The position numbers and the translations under genes were made by a program. Positions 62,331 to 64,000 of a DNA stretch of 64,000 nucleotides are shown one piece after another. The stretch is from Ampullaceana balthica. Its lineage: Eukaryota; Mollusca; Gastropoda; Lymnaeidae. Numbering within the stretch: position 1 is the stretch's first letter; each line of letters starts with the position of its first letter. The stretch is taken from the NCBI GenBank assembly GCA_944989445.1, contig CALYLW010000014.1, forward strand, positions 3,944,970 through 4,008,969, written 5' to 3'. A model generated the notes under the pieces. That model ran no database searches, had not been told where the DNA came from, and worked only from the letters and a program-made list of their open reading frames with translations.

Positions 62331-64000
62331 ATATTTTAAAATATGTTCTAAGAGCTCATAATAATTTTATTGTAATTTAAAGAGGGCATGAGAAATTTAA
62401 AATCCTTACATACTTTTTTAAAATATAACTTTGCTATTTCTTTTAATTAATTTTTTTATTTTTCTAATTTTTTAGTTACAAAATTAATTTACCAGTCTGG
62501 ATCCAAGTATGTATGCCCTGGAGACAAGTGTACTTGAAATTTATGTTAGCTTCAACACATAAATTTATAAAGAGATTTCATTTTTATGATGCATATAGCA
62601 AATCCTGTGCATCATTTAAGACAATGGAAATCTATTTCTGAATCTTTTGAGGACTAAGAGGAAAGAGTGTTTGATAATCATTTGTAATGCAATAAAGCTT
62701 AAATTTGTATGTGAACTTTATTATTTTCACTTAGATTTTTTGTGTGCATTCATCACATTTTTAAAAAATCAACAGAGGCTCATTAAGATAAAGTTGGGCA
62801 AATAAATTAATTTTATAAAAAGAATTTTGAAGTTCAGTGTTCTTGTTCTTTAAATAATTATTCTTTTTCTGTCATTACACCTACCTCTATGGAATTTTGG
62901 GGTGCCAGGCAAATAATTTCCCTTATCTTGCACACATTTTTTTTCTTATTTACTTTTTTTCCTGTTTTAGCCCACCAAGTTAGCTACATATATGAGAACA
63001 TGAATATTATTCACTATGTATAAAAGTAAAAGATACCCACAGAAAAGCCTTAGAAAGGATTTTTAGGTTTTTAAAAATTTCTATAAGCTACTTTTTTGCA
63101 CCATCTGAATTTAAAGGTCTATACAGAATACATTATATATGAGAACATGAATATTATTCACTATGTATAAAATATACCCACAGAAAAGCCTTAGAAAGGA
63201 TTTTTGGGTTTTTAAAAATTTCTATAAGCTACTTTTTTGCACCATCTGAATTTAAAGGTCTATGCAGAATACATTATTTATTTTTCTGATACTACCATTT
63301 TTAAAAAAAAAGTTGTATCATTTTGAGACAATATAAATAATATAATTATTAAATCTTATTTGTATTTCAAATGGCTTCATTTTCTACATGCATAAAATTC
63401 AGACTTTTTACTTTATTTGTTTATTTTGTATTTCTGTTATGCTTTAATCATAAAAAGTCTATTATTTATTAATGCAGATGTTGTTTCACATTTTCCTTGC
63501 AAAACAAAAAGAAAATTAAGTTTAAATCTAAACTTTTCATGATGTACTGGTGTTTTAACTTTTATAATTTATTTAAGAACATGGACACTTGCCCTAAACA
63601 TGGATCCATCTAGCTTTTTTACAGCACAGTATTATTAACCCTTTGGTACAGAACATTTTAGGAATAGTAAATATATGCACTATATAACAATAGTAATAGT
63701 AATACTAATTTGTTGAAGTGTAACTCGAACTTATATTAAAAATAATTGTACTGTGTTGAATTTTTGTTTTCCTTTCTTTTACTTGTAGGGGATGTTGTAC
63801 ATTTTTTATAGTAATTTTGTTCAGCTTTATGTTAAATTTTTCTTCATCTGAATATTTTTTTGGAATAAACTTTTCAGTGTCATTTACCTTGTCATTTTGT
63901 ATCTGTTACATCATCACAACTTAAAATACATGTATTAAGTTAAATAGCTGATTTCATGTAACAAATATATTTTTAAATAAGGGTTATTAAGTTATGTCCC
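62331..64000. other. AT-rich sequence, no gene recognised
   Basis: AATAAA words occur near 62691 and 63862 but follow no supported gene. TTTTTTCCTGTTTTAG at about 62965-62980 is acceptor-like. Contains the tandem duplication at 62994-63280. Confidence 0.45.
62994..63280. repeat. Tandem duplication, unit 147/141 bp
   Basis: GAGAACATGAATATTATTC starts at 62994 and again at 63141. The copies are nearly identical apart from a 6-bp deletion in the second (TAAAAGTAAAAGATACCC against TAAAATATACCC). A recent event. Confidence 0.93.

Overview
This is an AT-rich animal nuclear window made almost entirely of transposable elements, with one convincing host gene segment. The gene is a GIMAP/AIG1-type GTPase exon at 45664-46522 (+), ending at a good splice donor. 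GIMAP expansions are typical of molluscs, and the mix of tRNA-derived SINEs, non-LTR retrotransposons and ZBED5-like or ZMYM1-like hAT transposases also fits. A gastropod is my best guess, but that is inference: no search was run. Family labels used here (LINE-1, hAT-A, MITE-P and so on) are local to this annotation.

Layout. 1-5181: a nearly complete LINE-1 non-LTR element (endonuclease plus reverse transcriptase, one in-frame stop, GATAA-repeat tail), MITE debris, and an inverted LINE-1 fragment carrying a 132-bp hAT MITE. 5193-7335: a second SINE family, a GC-rich block and a tandem triplication of about 0.43 kb. 7336-12315: a LINE-2 reverse transcriptase split by hAT-A1, which itself holds MITE-P, a LINE-1 tail and hAT-B. 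13635-18190: SINE-1 copies, a MITE-P/hAT-D composite and a small hAT MITE. 18313-22927: one hAT element with a second copy of the same family inserted in it, both with perfect 8-bp target duplications. 23546-23800: 51 uninterrupted copies of GTATA. 23974-28529: a SINE/LINE chimera, a LINE-3 fragment, an inverted MITE-P/hAT-D composite and another LINE-1 fragment. 28785-38132: two more hAT-A copies with decayed ZMYM1-like transposases. 40434-44460: an element with inverted ends and an unrecognised coding island. 44891-46522: a pogo/Tigger-like remnant, then the GIMAP exon. 46796-50900: hAT-E containing hAT-A4, which contains further layers. 52756-59975: hAT-H, a nearly complete ZBED5-like hAT, a GC-rich LINE-4 reverse transcriptase with a C-terminal zinc finger, and hAT-J with a nested MITE. 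60200-64000: two weak exon candidates, a 0.63-kb repeat with 12-bp flanking repeats, and AT-rich sequence.

How the parts relate. LINE-1 and SINE-1 share their last 50-60 bp, the signature of a SINE mobilised by a partner LINE. At least nine hAT-type insertions have exact or one-mismatch 8-bp target duplications, which lets nesting order be read directly. Five of those duplications fit the nnnTAnnn pattern of the Buster branch of hAT. Most hAT families carry a private short motif repeated several times at both ends (CGGACCCC, GGGTGCATG, ATATCGG, ATCGATTAAT, GGGTACCC, GGTGTCACC, GGGCCC), probably transposase binding sites.
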